From Saururus chinensis (taxonomy: Eukaryota; Streptophyta; Magnoliopsida; Piperales; Saururaceae), in NCBI GenBank assembly GCA_035235625.1, contig CP141148.1, positions 434,001-498,000 on the forward strand: 64,000 bases of DNA. Reading direction: 5' to 3'. The position numbers and the translations under genes are program-made. The notes under the pieces were generated by a model. The model had not been told where the DNA came from, did not search any database, and was given only the letters and a program-made list of their open reading frames with translations. Positions 25,059 through 36,654 of the stretch are shown here, in pieces. The stretch's first letter is position 1. Every line of letters begins with the position of its first letter.

Positions 25059-28000
25059 TGTTACGATCCGGATTTTCAAAGCCCTTTTTAAAATAAAGGA
25101 CATGCGATAAATCACAATAATTTTTTTTCTTTCTTCAACACAAAATAAATCATCTGATTAAATATCCAAGTTGTGATAATTAGGGTTCACAAATATGAAT
25201 ATCAAAATATATGATATTATTACACGTGTCAAAATTCGATAAATAGCAGGTTAACCCTCTAAGTACAAGTCTGTCATCTTTCCGAAAATAAATAACCAAG
25301 TGAAGTTGGCTCTCATGCCAGTAATTACAATTACTTACACAATTGCAGAAGCAAGAAGCTAAATCCCACTAGTGCAATGTCGTCCTCAAACACCCACCAA
25401 CGTCCTGATCTTGCAACGTCCCCATCTAAAGAACCTGCAAGCAAAGAAGGCCAAACAACAACCAAATATCTCCTCCCCTTGGATCCGACCAACATCACCC
25501 GATGTTAGTTGCCTACGTACTCATCAGACAACATCTCCAATATTTCCAACAAGATTAGATCTAGACGTAGTTCTACCTAAAACTACATTATACTAAGAAG
25601 CATAGCATCATATATGCAATGCTTAAGTATTTTAAAGCAACCTACATTTTATGCAAGTCCTTTAATTGTTTCACTTGTTCTAATTAAACAAGCAATATCA
25701 AACAATGTTATTAATTATCTCTCAAACCATTGTTCGATAATTAATTTCTCCATCTAATCCCAATGACAAACAGACTCATCAGATGTCAACCTAAGTGACA
25801 AATGATAAACTCACCATAGACCACCCTCAAAGGTAAATCCACGATGAAACACCCCGGAATCCACCAAGCCCCTAAAATTCACCAAGAAGTGTCATCACCC
25901 CTCCTAGCCCACGAAGGACCTGACCGAAGTGGAAGGGAATGACCCACAACTGCACTTGAACAAAAGTGGTGGGAAAAGCCAACTAAGTAGGATGTTAGCT
26001 AATCCAATTGTGTGTACACTAAAAGATCCTCAATAGATTTGTGGTGAGCCCGGCTCACGTAGAGCTCCCTCCAATGGGGAGATACAACTACACGGTCAAA
26101 TCAATGACTCCTTAATAGAGCTAAAACTTAGGAAATCATTCTAAACCCTATCTTGCTCATCATTAAGCGAGGATTTCGAATGACTATTCCAAACCCCATT
26201 AGTCCCTTCTAGACTAGGGTTTTAAAACTCGAAATTGCCATCAGTTTATCAACCAAGGTTAATTGTCAGGTCAAAGGCTTTGTTCACTCTATGAATTAGT
26301 CCCAAACCCCTCTAAGTTATTTTAGTCTTTATTTTGATTAGGTGTTCTCACCCAATCCAAAGCTATCCACCCAATCAATTAATCTTTCAATAATCTTAAG
26401 CTAGTAATAAGTTACTATCACAACAACAATATCAAATATTGAAACAATGAACAACATAAAAAATCAGAACCATATAGGTCCAAGCAGATCATAATATCAA
26501 TAATTAAATTCAATAATGATATTAGAATTGTTTGAGCTCATGCACCCTAACCCTCATTGGGTTAACTTATTAAATTTTTATGAAAACTAGTCACAATGCA
26601 CCAAAGGGCATTAAAGTAATTATCCAACATTGGATAAGGTCCTCTCTGCTCTCGGGAAAGATGTTAACCTCTCAAAAGGTTTCAGTATCACCTTGGCTCG
26701 TTAATAACATCTACGCGAATGCAAGCCGGTCCACTCATAAGGGTATTTCTATCTTTTTGATTAGGGCTTCCCTGAACCTCAATGGTTCCAAAACTAATCT
26801 TAGAATTACACCTTGACGTTATGAACCCTAGGAAATTTTCTTGCCGTTTAATGGGGTCGTAAACTCCTTGAACGACCCCGGTTCAATTAATCATTTTACT
26901 TTAACCCTAGGGGTAGAACAGTCAATTATCTACATATTGGCATTTTCCACCACCTTGTAGATTGGTCTAAATTTAGGTTACCCATTACACTCTCATTGAG
27001 AATTTTTTCAATTTTTAAGATCACTCATAGGCCACTAAACCGGAGCCCCAAAGTCGGGTAAGTGGTTTTCACCCGATAATTTAACTATAAGGGGTAAAAG
27101 GGTCATTTTGTAGTTTTGGGATTTTTCCCATGTCTTAAACCTTGTTAGAATACTCCCACACTTCTAAAGGTAGAAATTTTCTAGAATTTTGTTGACATTT
27201 TTATCCCCCTAAACAAGACCCGGTTCGACCCTTCTTTCGTCTCTCTTTTTTTTTTTTCAAACCAAACTAGTTAGGTTCGGGTCCACGACCCGCGTTGCGG
27301 GTTGTCTTCCCCGTGTCCGGCCAGAGGCTGAAACACCTTTGGCCACGCCATCCCTAGCCACCATGGCAAGGCGGCGGTCTGGGCTCCACCGGATCGCCAC
27401 CTGGCGGCAATCCTATTAAGCCTAGGCCGGCAACCTCTCCATGGTCGTCCGACGGCCACCAAAGACGTCCCCCTTTAAAAAAAATGGTGGAGGCATCGTG
27501 ACAGAAGGCCGCCAAGGCTGGCCGATGGGCCGGACTTGATCGAATCACCATTGTCCGGCGATTCTGGCAGCCCTGGTCCATCCTCCGGCCGGCGGCTACG
27601 CTACGCCGGCGCAAATTCTCCATTCTTTTCTTTTTTTTAATCTACTGAGATGACCTAGCGGCTGCGGCAGCCAATCTGCCGCCATCAAGGCTGCCGGATC
27701 CAAGCCGCTATGGCCAGGTCTAGGACCGCCATGGCCAGGGCTATTGCGGCCCCATTTCGATGGTTGTTTCGGCAATTGAAAAATTGAAGTATTGTTCACG
27801 TAATTTCGTGAACAGTATTTGTAGAAAAACACTATTATTTGTAGAAATCACTATAATTTTCATTCAATCAATTAACAAAATCGATAATAATCTAAACTTG
27901 AAATCCTACCTCCATGGCCGAGTTGACGTCGATCCACCCCGCTAAAGCCTCACCAGAAAATTCCCTTGACCGCACCTCCTCCTCTCTATGGTCAAAAGCT

Positions 28001-28405
28001 CCCCCCTCCAAATTGTGCCCTAAGAAGGCCTTTTATAAACCTCTAGAATTTTGGTCAATCCTCCTTAGTTAGATACCCTAATTAGGCATCTAAAAATTAA
28101 TTTTGGAACTCTAATTAATCGGTCCCGCAAAATGACTTAAACGGGCCAAAATCACATCTAAATTAGGTAAATGGGCCCTATACGATATGTTCAACTTTGA
28201 ACAGTAGTATTTCCCTCATCTAAACTTTGATTCATGCATTCTTGGTAGTGTTTCGAAGCTCTACATGTCTACTTTCTAATAGAATTGCTTTCAGCCACAA
28301 ATTCTATCTGGGGAGTAAGTTATTCTACTAAGAATGTCAATGGGTCAAACACCCTATTTTCCACGTATTTAATTTTTAAAACCTAGGAAAATTAGGGATA
28401 TTACA
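25059..28405 (-). mobile_element. Inner solo LTR, 3.35 kb, perfect 5-bp target duplication
   Basis: On + it starts TGTTACGATCCGG and ends TTAGGGATATTACA. Its flanks are ATACA at 25054-25058 and ATACA at 28406-28410. Reading on -, it is TGTAATATCCCTAA...CCGGATCGTAACA. The interior is non-coding, with a GC-rich patch at 27270-27770 that yields spurious frames. The perfect duplication, TG/CA ends and lack of internal domains make solo LTR the natural reading. It lies within the outer solo LTR, so it is younger. Confidence 0.9.
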
Positions 28406-28503
28406 ATACAAGTATCTCATATATACTAATCATGGCACGAATAATCACATTAGGACATCTTCTACATAATAAGTGATCCTTGCACAATCACATCAGGCAT
28501 AAT

Positions 28504-28790
28504 CATCACGTATAACCTGCATGAGAAGTGTTTCTAACACACATTCAAATCATGTATGAACATCACATATAACTTGCATGAGAAGTGCCTCTAATACACA
28601 TTCAAATCATGCATAAACATCACATACCACCTGCATGAGAAGTGTCTCTAACACACATCTAGATCATGCATAAACATCACATATAACCTACATGAGAAGT
28701 GTCTCTAACACACATTCAAATCATGCATAAACATCACATATATCAACCAGCATATAAAGTGTTTCTAACGCACATTCAGATCAATGCAAG
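28504..28790. repeat. Tandem array, ~57-bp unit, four to five copies
   Basis: CATCACATATAACCTGCATG followed by AGAAGTGTCTCTAACACACA recurs at about 28504, 28561, 28618, 28674 and 28732. It lies inside the outer LTR and is non-coding. Confidence 0.9.
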
Positions 28791-30439
28791 TCGATAAAAA
28801 AACTCTGCTTAATCAGCCGAAGCATAAGCAATCCTTGCTCACTCCAAACAATCCCCAATAGGAAAGTCTGAAGGTATTTCGTAGTTTGGGTAAATTCCCT
28901 AACGGGGAAGAATATCCCTAGTAAGCCGGTGCACTCGACTACACTAGCCTGGATTCTCAGGGTCTAGATGGTCTCAACAATTTATCTCCTTATAGCATTG
29001 CCGCTCTTCTCAACCCGGGGAGGAAAACCCGTCCTCAAGGGACTTAAAACCCCATCCTTTCAGACGTAAAACCGAATTGATAAGCCTTCGATTGATTAAC
29101 CCAGCAAGCAATTCTCACACAATTGCATCCAATCAGCTAACATCGGCTAAACTCGGTAAAGTCACATTCATAAATCCGTTTGATGATGCATGCAACATGA
29201 TACATATGTGAGCAATCTCTATATAAATTCTAATCCATGGGACATGCTCCAATCAGCCCCCACATGCATCATATTTAATCATAAATATCAATAATTACCA
29301 AGATTACCCCCACATGTGTGTGTTCTAGATAGAAACATTCATTTGTAAGCATATAACCATGTATTGTAGATAACTCACAAGACACTACACACATACTCTT
29401 TAACATTTAATCATGGTTCTTAACTGAAATCATGAGTGAAACCTATCAGAAAACATCATTAATGTCAAGTGCAATCTCATATCAAACGTATATAAGCATA
29501 TACACACCACACTTGAAGTTAGACATGACATCATCATTCACCATAACTTAATCACATTATATGAAGACATACCAGTCCATTCTCATGTTATAATCTTGTT
29601 GGAATCATGCTTAAAACATAAAGAATTATTTAATTATGGATTCAAGATAAGCAATCCTAACATATTTAGCCAACAACATGCGATTTCACGTAATACCTAA
29701 ATATTTTTTATAATTTCTAACATCAATATCATGCCCTTCTAGTAGCTCATTCTAACATAAATTACATAGCATGAACATAAGAAATTGTATTTAAGAGTAA
29801 AGACTAAAAAATAGATAAAATAGCAAAAATCCCAAAATATGCTTTGTTGACGTTTGAATGTCCTTGGTTCCCTGGCCGTTCGATTGCTAGAACTGATTTT
29901 TTCGATTCGTCTTCCCCACTTCGAAATCAAAACCAAAATTTCTCATGAACATCTTAAACTACCAAATCCTACTCCCAAACATTAACATAATTAAATCCAT
30001 GCTTAATAAATAGTAGATCTAGCCATTAATAATAAAAAACACAAAGAAATTATAACAAAGGTTCAACTTTCCTAAAACCACAATTAAAGCTTACATCCAA
30101 GGAAACCCACTTTAAACTATATCAAAACTTAAATATGAAATCACAGTCATGTTTATGATGAAAACACATACCTTAAACAAGCTTCCTCACTCGAAATAGC
30201 TCATCTAACACCTTCAAAACTTACCCAACATATGATTTTTACTAATACCTTCATAAATCCGATTTAAAACACCTAAATCTTTCAAAAACTAGTAGATCTA
30301 GGGTTCAAGAAGCTCAAATACAAAATTCTCATCATTATTATGGTTTGAAATAAAAGTTCAAATCAGTAGGTTTTTTAGTAGAAATTGATATTAATCCATA
30401 GCAAAAGAAGAGATTTGAAAAATTTAAGAAAAACCTTAA

Positions 30440-32242
30440 GGCTCTGTTTGGATTGGGGGAAAGTGGGAGAAAAAGAAAGAGAAAGAGAATCTAGGCGAAA
30501 GGGAAATTAGGGGATTTTTAAAAAATTTTCATTGTTTGGTTGTACAGAGAATGTAAAGGAGAAAGTACAATTCTATGTTTGGTTCAATATAATAGATATT
30601 AGAAAAAATTATAAAATTTTAGGTAAATAGAATAAATTCATCAAAAATTTCAATTAATTTATAATCAAAACCTATAAAATAAAAATATTATATCTAAAAT
30701 ATAGAATCATAGTAAAAAAACCTACTTTGAAAGTATCCTAGATTACATGCCAAAAACTTAGCAACTAAAATCATAACTAACTAGATATAGTACTAAGATT
30801 CAATATTAGTTAGAGGTCACAACAGATGAGACAAGCATTATTTATTTTCAATTGTCTTCCTGTTTGTCTGATCTATGTATGGTTCAAAGTTAACCCAATT
30901 AGCCTTGATAAGCATAGCTAAATTAAAAAATCTAAAACATAAAACTTAAAAATAAATAAAAAAGAAAAAGAAACACAACTCAAAAAGTATGAGCGGAGAT
31001 AAAGTATCTGTTGAGATAGCTCTGGACCTCCAATGTCAAAATACAACAGTTGAAAAAGAAAAAGAAACCAAACAAGAAGTCATAAAAAATCAGGGCTTTG
31101 GCTTCAACCAGGAATTCACGGCATCAATCTTTCAGCACAATCTTTACGACGGGAAATGAAAATTTTTTGGAAGTCATATTGGAATGTCAAAAAATACGAA
31201 TCAGCTACATCAACCTATCAGCACTCTCACCAGTTGGTCTCAGCATATAAATCAATTAGAACAACAGACTACTTTCTGGAAAGACTGTCCTTATCAGATT
31301 AAGAACAGCAGAGAAGGTTCCAACACAATCAATACTTTAGAAATAAAACAACAAATAATGAACGGATCTACAGACTGGCCCCAGGACACGTTGTTGGGGT
31401 CTTTCACTGCAACTCTTGGAAACCTGTGAAAGTGACCAGTCTGGTGAAGGATGGCCTTCACTTCATTGTTAGACTCCTTTGGCGACGGCTCTCTGATGAG
31501 TTGTGTGTGCACAAGACCCACCTCCGGCTGAGGCAATCATGGCAAGATGAACAGTGGTTCGTGCTAGGAAAGGACCATCGTAGGAGTTGTGGCAAGGGAA
31601 AGATGAACGAGTTAAATACATTATTCCACGAAGAGATGGAAGACGGCATGAACTTTAATACTGCTTATGGTTATTTATGTCCAAGAAGATTAGAAGCCAA
31701 CGACATTGTTGAGAGTAGGGCGGCTTTACATAAGTCGCATCATTTTTCTGCCACTGGTTCTAGTGATGAAGATCCCAGAACTCAAATTAACACCTTGAAC
31801 TTCATACACAGAACCAAAGAAGAGCACAAGCCAGATCCACAAAACATTCAAATTAACCTGCAACATACAGAGATATCAAAAGCGCAAGCTTTATGACGGA
31901 GAACAGAGGAACAAAAGAAGAATAGAGATAAAAAAAAGTAAGGACTTACAGTAAAACCAATATTTTGACCGCCGGTGGCAAAGCAGGAGGAGAGAGATGG
32001 GAAAGCGGCGTTGCTCGTGCTCCTAGAACAAAGATGTCCAAAAATAAGCACAAAGCTTCAGCCCGTGGATTTTCTCCCAAAATCTATGGGTCTAGGGGTG
32101 GAAAATTTTTAGCTTCCTTTTTCACCACATTTCCTCTGCTTTTTATACTATTATTTTTTACGTTTTACCAAATTAAAGAAATAAAAGGATTTTAAATAAA
32201 ATCTTTTCTTTTCTCCCACTTTCCCTCAATTTAAACATAGTC
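30440..32242. mobile_element. PIF/Harbinger (Tourist-like) non-autonomous element
   Basis: Starts GGCTCTGTTTGGATTGGGGG and ends with the inverse, CCCTCAATTTAAACATAGTC. It is flanked by TAA at 30437-30439 and 32243-32245. A 3-bp TAA/TTA duplication with GG(C/G)...TGTTTGG ends is characteristic of Tourist/Harbinger elements. It has no recognisable transposase. It contains frames such as 31426-31896 (+) and a minus-strand exon-like piece (about 32051-31950, ending at a GTAAGT donor). These suggest captured gene sequence that I could not identify. Confidence 0.8.
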
Positions 32243-32797
32243 TAAGATATTAATGAAATATTAAGTAAATTCATACCTTAATCTCTTTTCTCTTTTAGGA
32301 AAATAAGGATCAGGCTCCTAAGCTTATGGTCTCAGCTCTTTCCCAATTAAAAAATGTTTGAGATATTCCTTTTATAATAAAGGGTGGGGTAAACCTAATG
32401 AATTTGTGGGCTACAAATAAGATTTACTACTAAAAATGAAAAATTTTGCCTATTTTAAACTAAATTTAAGTCTAAAAATTTTGAAATAATTATTTTTTGT
32501 CTTAGGATGATATTAGGGTCATTTGAGACTAATAATCACAATTCTACACATGGGGCCCACAGTGGGTCTTGCACTTTAACTTTTTAGGAAAAATAGTAAA
32601 AATTCTAAAAATTCCAAAAAAATTTCAAATGACTTAAATTAACTTAAAATGCATAAATGTGAAGAAATTTTTGGCTAAAACCTTTGGAAACTACTTCAAT
32701 TTTATAAATAGTCAAAACTAATAAGAATTAGCATTAAACCACACATTAATCATTAAATAGAATAAAAATAAACCGGTTCAAGTTTATGGGTCTTACA

Positions 32798-33480
32798 ATT
32801 CTGATTGTTGATGAAGTTACCGATGTGTAAGTGGTGACACTGATGAAAGAAAGAAGATGAACAATGCTCATGCGTGCGATGCAGGCATGTGGTTTTTGGT
32901 CATCGATAGTGTTAATGATGCGTTGATGAGGCGTTGAAGAGAATGACATAATAGTATTGTTCCACTATCGGTACGGTTTGATATGTTGGTGAGGTTTGAT
33001 ATGTCAATGAACTCACCAATGATTATCAGCGAGGGCGCGAACCCATATGTAAAGTCATCGATAAAGATTCATATATCTGTTGATGATAGTCAACACGTGG
33101 GTGATCTCACTAATGGTTATCAGATGGAGATTAACATCACTGTCAATGATAGTCATAGATGACCAATTAGTGAAGTTACAGATGGAGATTAACATCATTG
33201 TCAATGATAGTCAATGCGTCGGCGAACCCATTGATGGCTATAGATGAAGGTACCGACCTGTCCATAGGTCACTGGCAAATTCTGTTTGAAAGGTTTGATG
33301 TGTTAATGAACTCATCGATTGTTATAGAGGAGGCCATTGACTAGTCCATGAGGTTACCGAAGGACCTCAAGTCATTGTCGATTGGGTTTGATGTGTCAAT
33401 GAGTTCATCGATGGCCATCGATGGGGTTATCGACATGTCAGCAAGGCTACCGTTGGAATCATAAATTTCGGATTTCATTA
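32798..33480. repeat. Degenerate short repeats (ATCGATG / GTCAATGA words)
   Basis: Repeated words such as GATGTGTCAATGA, CATCGATGG, GTTATCGA and GAGATTAACATCA recur irregularly. With the TCGACG words before 24412, they form one older LTR-like unit split by the outer solo LTR. Confidence 0.55.
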
Positions 33481-34366
33481 GTATTATAGCTAATGTATGA
33501 TATAGTACTACAATTAATAATACATGGTTTTTGAGGTGATTTGTGATGTAGATGAAAGTTCACTTATGCATATATTTATTTAGGGGTTAGAATCCCCAAT
33601 GCATATGTATGAGCCTATTGATTATGATGAATGAGTACCCAAAAGACTATGCATATGGCAACCAAGATCATAGGAACCCTTGGTGCCTTGGCTCCAAAAG
33701 TGAGTCTTTAGCCACATCAACTAAAAGGGGGTTGATATGAAAAAGGATCAAAATCTTTCGGCTTTCTAAAAATGCGAGTTATGAAGAACCACTTCTTTGA
33801 CTTTAGGAGTCATGTTAGAATGGACTAAAACATTAAAAGATGACTAGTCCTGCATAGGTTTCGATGAACATGAAAAGTCGAAATCTCAACACTAAGGTTC
33901 ATGAGCCCAAGTGAGCCTTTACTTCATAACGTGGATGTGAGAGGCAGACTTCGTAGCAGTGAGGTCATTATGTGGTGGTCCAATATTTAAGAGTACAAAA
34001 CTCCTAGATGAGGTCATCGTGTCTAGATAACCTTAAGGAAGGTTTTGTTTACAAATGGAATGAACATCATGAAATGTATGTTTTCTTTATATGGTTATGA
34101 ATCGAATAGTTTTCTAACGAGTATTCCATGGTATGTTGATCGACCTTTTATGATTCTTTAATATTGCTATCCCACTAAGTATTTATGTATACTCAGAATC
34201 CTTTATGGCTGAGGCAAGAAGATATGTGAAGGCAGTAGCTGTAGTGAAGATGTATTCTACAAGATAAATTCACAAATTGTCTATTAAGATGTCTTAACTA
34301 ATAAAAGGATAATGGTTGGGGAAAAACTAATTATTAAGTGTAAGAATTTTCTTGTGTTAGAATAGG
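33481..34366. other. LTR-like, non-coding
   Basis: No coding region. CACTAAGTATTTATGTATAC near 34165 resembles the actGAGTTTATACTCACC block found near the 3' end of gypsy-type LTRs here. Confidence 0.4.
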
Positions 34367-34729
34367 ATGGTTCTGACCAAGAATCAAGTACAACAAGCAG
34401 TTGCTAGATTTATGGAGGATGTGACTAAAGTCAATCAAAGGAAGGAAGATAACTTCCTAAGGGTTAGACCACCCTTCTTAGCATATGTGGATCTTGATCT
34501 AGAAGAGTATCCAAAAGATGAACCAAAGGAGGAAGATCCAAAAGAAGAAAACCCAGAAGAAAACCCAAAAGAAGATCCAGAGGAGGAGGATCCGAAAGAA
34601 GACCTAGAAGAAGAGATCCCTTTTGATCGGAATAACTTAGAGGGAGAAGATTCTAGTGATGCTTCTCTGGTCATAGTTGAAATAACCCTAAATTTTTGGT
34701 ACGATTATTTTACCATTAAATGCAGTTAA
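34367..34729 (+). CDS. Low-confidence acidic ORF with DPKEE repeats
   Basis: A 120-residue frame. The middle (about residues 44-85) is a Pro/Glu/Asp/Lys repeat, with DPKEE, NPEEN and DPEEED units, followed by LEGEDSSDASLV. No family was recognised. It lies in LTR-like sequence, and a similar DSSDEE-coding end occurs near 36090, so it is more likely LTR tail sequence than a cellular gene. No promoter or splice evidence was seen. Confidence 0.2.
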   Translation: MVLTKNQVQQAVARFMEDVTKVNQRKEDNFLRVRPPFLAYVDLDLEEYPKDEPKEEDPKEENPEENPKEDPEEEDPKEDLEEEIPFDRNNLEGEDSSDASLVIVEITLNFWYDYFTIKCS

Positions 34730-36048
34730 TACTAGTATTGATAGCAATTTTTAAATTTAATAGTTTATTTTTTATAATTTTTTAAATGTTGAAGAACGTA
34801 AAAAATGGAGGTTGGGAGTGAAAGTTATAACCTTGGGAAGCATGTCATAGGAGCAGAACACACTTATAATGTGTAGGATAACCTACTTATGAGGGTCTAA
34901 TTTCATAGAACTTGTCAATACGAGTTCAACTGTACCAAGAACATGCAAATCAAAGTTTGGGGTGGAAAGATATGATCATTTGAAGTTAGAAATATTAAAA
35001 AAATTTAAAATAAAAGTAGCCCCACGACGTAGATGCACAACGCGCGATGACATAGACACGTAGTATAAAAGGGGAGAAAACCAATTCACACCCCATTTCT
35101 CTCATCCTCTTCTTATTTTTATTGTTCTGAGTCATTTTAAACCCATTTGGGTCCTTCAAAAACCATTCTTAGCTAAATCAATGAGACTATTCTACGCAAT
35201 GGAGGGTTATTTTCATGAGTTGACTACTCTAGAGCTGAGAAAACCTCAAGGAGAGACTTCAACTATGATAATTAAGATTGTAACAAGTTAAGGTAGGGGG
35301 TTTTAATTTCTAAATTTATGCTTTATTAAGATTAAGTATGTTTTTCAAATAAAATGCTCTTTTGGGGTTATTTCCACTCTGTTTTAAAAATACCTTTTAT
35401 CTTTAAACATACTTTTCGATGTTTTGGGCCTTCAGACTATCTGGGTTGCTATTTGGTAAGGAACCCAAAAGTTATCAATTGTAGACACCAAACACTTGGC
35501 TCTGGTGCGCACATGAACTTGGATATCATGGAAAATCCCTTTCGTTTTGTCTCTTATTGCCTCATAAGTGCGGGTGTAAGTTGTTTGGTACTATTGAGAC
35601 ATTCTGTGATTGATTTCAATTATGAAAAACACATGCTTCTGAATGATTATGAAAAACATATGCTTCTAAATTATTATCTGCATTTGTGAAATATATTTAT
35701 ATCTTCTTTAACATGAATTATTCTGAGAATCATGTCTGTAGAACTTAATTCAACCTATTGAGTATAAATATACTCATCCAACCCAGATTCTACAGGTATA
35801 GTTGTATATTTTGGAAGGAATGAAGAAAAAGCTTCTATAATTTGATGGGTTTAGTCTTTTGTTAACTTTACCTATGGTAACTATTGTACAAAGGCATGTT
35901 ATGCTATCTTTTGAAAGTTTGTATAATACAATGGATATTAGAGTTACTCTTTTGTACGCGGTGATCCTTGGCACTTAGTAATAAATTGACACATTTTCAA
36001 TGGTTGTTTTTTTATTTACTTTATTAGGAATTTTGATGGGGAGTTACA
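34678..36048 (+). mobile_element. Possible degraded LTR
   Basis: Starts TGAAATAACCCTAAATTTTT, has GAGTATAAATATACTCATCC near 35760, and ends GATGGGGAGTTACA. The layout resembles the solo LTR at 50256-51762. The flanks (ATAGT and ACTGT) match poorly, so the boundaries are tentative. Confidence 0.35.
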
Positions 36049-36240
36049 ACTGTAGAGTCTGGTCCTCCATTGGTGTTCATGGATTCTAGCGATGAAGAAT
36101 AAAATGATGACAATAAATTTGACAAAGAAGGGAATATGTACAAATTCTTATTTTATAACCTAATAATTTTATGCATGCTTTAATATACTTGTGAATGAAA
36201 TTGCATTGCTTGGAATGTTATCATCAAATATATATATAAA

Positions 36241-36316
36241 GTTTTTTTCCATATTGCTTGGTCGAAGATGGAAAAATTCCATATTCCCTGGATTTTAAAT
36301 ACAAATGTCATATGAC
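36241..36316. repeat. Left terminal inverted repeat of MULE 2
   Basis: Pairs with 45957-46033. Shared blocks in order are TTTTTTCCATATTGC, CGAAGAT, TTCCATATTCCC, GATTTTAAA and TGTCAT. Confidence 0.85.
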
Positions 36317-36654
36317 CTATTTATGGACAAAACTACCCTTAGGTTTCCACTCTCCCATATGTTATAAAATAAATGAGCACCGGAAAAGTGTTGCGTCATT
36401 CCGGTGTGCTGGGATAGGATCGGCAGCCAATGGAAGTCGCTGGAGAGAGGTGACTGACTGTGACTCCACGACGAGCATCGTTCAACATGAAAAAAGCATT
36501 TTTTGACACCACAGACGCTGTTTGAGGGCTCCAAAGGGTGCATTTCACAGTTTCGATCCCCCTTTCACACCAATTATGGATATGATCGGTATTTACATAC
36601 ATTACAAGGGAGAGGTAATCAACTATGGCGTGTATATAGGTGAAAGGCACAGTT

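Larger units (their letters stand above)
24412..32797 (-). mobile_element. Outer solo LTR (Ty3/gypsy type), interrupted by two later insertions
   Basis: On + the ends are TGTCACATCCCGG (24412) and GGGTCTTACA (32797). Read on -, this is TGTAAGACCC...CCGGGATGTGACA, the typical TG...CA form of large gypsy LTRs. The flanks are ATTCC and ATTCT, a 5-bp duplication with one mismatch. Removing the inner LTR (25059-28405) and the Harbinger element (30440-32242) leaves about 3.2 kb, near the length of the inner LTR. A GTGAGTAAAACTCAATAAGG motif near 24898 is common in such LTRs. No internal gag/pol lies in or beside it, so it is a solo LTR made by recombination between the two ends. Confidence 0.7.

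Noticed and set aside
27271..27832. GC-rich frames on - suggesting a gene
   Set aside because: Inside the inner solo LTR, no domain, and frames overlap in several phases.
24412..28405. First reading of 24412-28405 as a single solo LTR (TGTCACATCCC...GGGATATTACA)
   Set aside because: Flanks ATTCC and ATACA do not match. Pairing 25059 with 28405 gives a perfect ATACA duplication, and 24412 pairs with 32797.
28504..28790. CRISPR-like regular repeats
   Set aside because: Plant nuclear context; the repeats are adjoining 57-bp units with no unique spacers.
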